Shown here: piece by piece, positions 63,195-64,000 of the stretch
How positions within the stretch are numbered: the stretch's first letter is position 1
Layout: each line of letters starts with the position of its first letter
Source of the DNA: Verrucomicrobiales bacterium
GTDB lineage: Bacteria > Verrucomicrobiota > Verrucomicrobiia > Verrucomicrobiales > DEV007
DNA length: 64,000 nucleotides
Assembly: GCA_029940475.1 (NCBI GenBank)
Contig: JAPYUT010000006.1
Coordinates: 4,835 to 68,834, forward strand
Direction: 5' to 3'
Translations under genes and position numbers: made by a program
The notes under the pieces: model-generated
The model's input: the letters and a program-made list of their open reading frames with translations, nothing else
Databases searched by the model: none
What the model was told of the DNA's origin: nothing

Positions 63195-64000
63195 CTAATC
63201 GAGCCGGCGTATGGTTCCAAAGCGCTGCTTGAGGGCGGCGTCGACACGGGCAGCGAGGTTAACGTCGACAAAGATGAGTTTCGGGTAACTCTCGAATTCT
63301 ATCCGGTGTTGATTACCTTGCGGGGTTTGGGATGCTTCGTGGAGGTCTTTGATGTCGTTGATCGGCTTACCGTTGAATTGTGTGACAATAAGGGTACTGA
63401 GCCTTTCATATCCAAGTGTTGCCGGGGTTGGTATGGCACGAACCAGCAGCACCAGTTTACGGCGCCCCTGCTTTTCGTGCATCTCCGGGTTGGCGTTTGC
63501 CATCAGCAACTTGATTGGGGCACGGGTTTTCCAGTCGTTGCCGAAAAGCTTGAGGAAGGGCAGGGTCAGTTCCTGAAACACCAGGCCGCCGACAATGGCG
63601 AACTTCGGTCCGCGGTCGAACATGTAGGGATCAATCAACCGGTTCTCGGCGGGGCGGCGGATGAGCTTCAGGCTGATCGGCTGTTTCTTGCCGTTGCGCA
63701 GGATCTCAATTTTCAGGGTGTCGCCGGTAAACGGTTTGCCCCTTACCAGGTGGCTGAGGCTGAGTTTCCCCCAAACCGGGTGGTCGTAATTCCCGCGTGC
63801 GTCGATTTGCTTGCCGTCAATGGTCAGGATTACGTCACCTGCCTTCAGGCCTGCAGCGGCAGCCGAAGCACCGGCGATAATTTTACTGATGTATACCCCG
63901 CCTTTTTCCCCGTTAAGCTTGAGATAGTTGCGGAATTGTTCGTCGAGTGTTTGTGAATAGCTGATGCCCAGGTTCGGAAAGCCGGCATAATCACCATCTT
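63195..64000 (-). CDS. Deg9-like PDZ protease, C-terminal part (5' end outside window)
   Basis: The minus-strand frame is open to the end of the window, so only the last ~268 codons are present. A PDZ domain is visible (VYISKIIAGASAAAAGLKAGDVILTIDGKQI). It is followed by the second PDZ-like region with GLVFQELTLPFLKLFG and ATLGYERLSTLIVTQFNGKPI. This second part is typical of the Deg9/DegP-like serine proteases with two unlike PDZ domains, known from plants and some bacteria. The trypsin-like catalytic domain would lie beyond the window. A protease or chaperone role in the envelope is likely. Confidence 0.8.
   Translation of the reverse strand, partial: DGDYAGFPNLGISYSQTLDEQFRNYLKLNGEKGGVYISKIIAGASAAAAGLKAGDVILTIDGKQIDARGNYDHPVWGKLSLSHLVRGKPFTGDTLKIEILRNGKKQPISLKLIRRPAENRLIDPYMFDRGPKFAIVGGLVFQELTLPFLKLFGNDWKTRAPIKLLMANANPEMHEKQGRRKLVLLVRAIPTPATLGYERLSTLIVTQFNGKPINDIKDLHEASQTPQGNQHRIEFESYPKLIFVDVNLAARVDAALKQRFGTIRRLD

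Noticed and set aside
1-64000. tRNA, rRNA, riboswitch, CRISPR, prophage or insertion sequence
   Set aside because: I looked through the intergenic stretches by eye and saw no cloverleaf-like segment, direct-repeat array, transposase or integrase; a covariance-model search would be needed to exclude small RNAs.

Overview
The window is chromosomal DNA from a bacterium of the phylum Verrucomicrobiota; the class is uncertain. Three things point there. There are paired Planctomycetes/Verrucomicrobia-type degradation genes: a DUF1501 protein, a PSCyt1-DUF1549-DUF1553 cytochrome and a DUF1080 keto-glycoside hydrolase. Exosortase/EpsI genes sit beside an exopolysaccharide locus. Two GTTC-N4-GAAC sites lie in the recN promoter, matching the LexA motif described for this phylum (TGTTC-N4-GAACA). 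I saw no tRNA, rRNA, CRISPR array, insertion sequence or phage.

Region 1 (1-16146) is a surface-polysaccharide locus. It opens with the tail of an RCC1-repeat secreted protein. It then holds two O-antigen polymerase/ligase-like membrane proteins, a broken asparagine-synthase relic, a GT4 glycosyltransferase, a Stealth-type sugar-phosphate transferase, an FkbM methyltransferase and an exosortase/EpsI pair. Embedded in it (3617-9059) is the most interesting part: a PEP-synthase-like kinase with a fused nucleotidyltransferase domain, a class I glutamine amidotransferase-fold hydrolase, a LicC-like cytidylyltransferase, and a CDP-alcohol phosphotransferase with an altered active-site motif. The first three have the same families and order as Cj1418-Cj1417-Cj1416 of Campylobacter jejuni, which make cytidine diphosphoramidate. 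I propose a phosphoramidate (P-N) decoration pathway that differs from the Campylobacter one in its last step.

Region 2 (16359-41377) is mostly housekeeping: prs, L25, pth, rpsF and ssb; xseA with an enoyl reductase; a secreted esterase/SMP-30/sulfatase operon; recN with its SOS promoter; an MBL hydrolase; HU; RNase HIII; mutY; then folP-cdaA-glmM-bioD, which links c-di-AMP synthesis to cell-wall precursor synthesis. Two unrecognised envelope proteins, acylphosphatase, leuS, rdgB and a small zinc-ribbon membrane protein follow.

Region 3 (41525-49189) is a secreted/periplasmic carbohydrate-oxidation set: a PQQ-type propeller, DUF1501, a DUF1553 cytochrome, a GSDH-like PQQ dehydrogenase and a DUF1080 protein.

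Region 4 (49218-64000) holds grpE-dnaJ-rsmE, a STAS/RsbU partner-switching pair, a lipoprotein, cysE, a SprT-like protease, manC, a secreted subtilase, a Tat-exported sugar isomerase, an FkbM-like gene followed by a decayed copy of the isomerase 3' end, a HAD phosphatase, and the C-terminal part of a Deg9-like PDZ protease running off the window.
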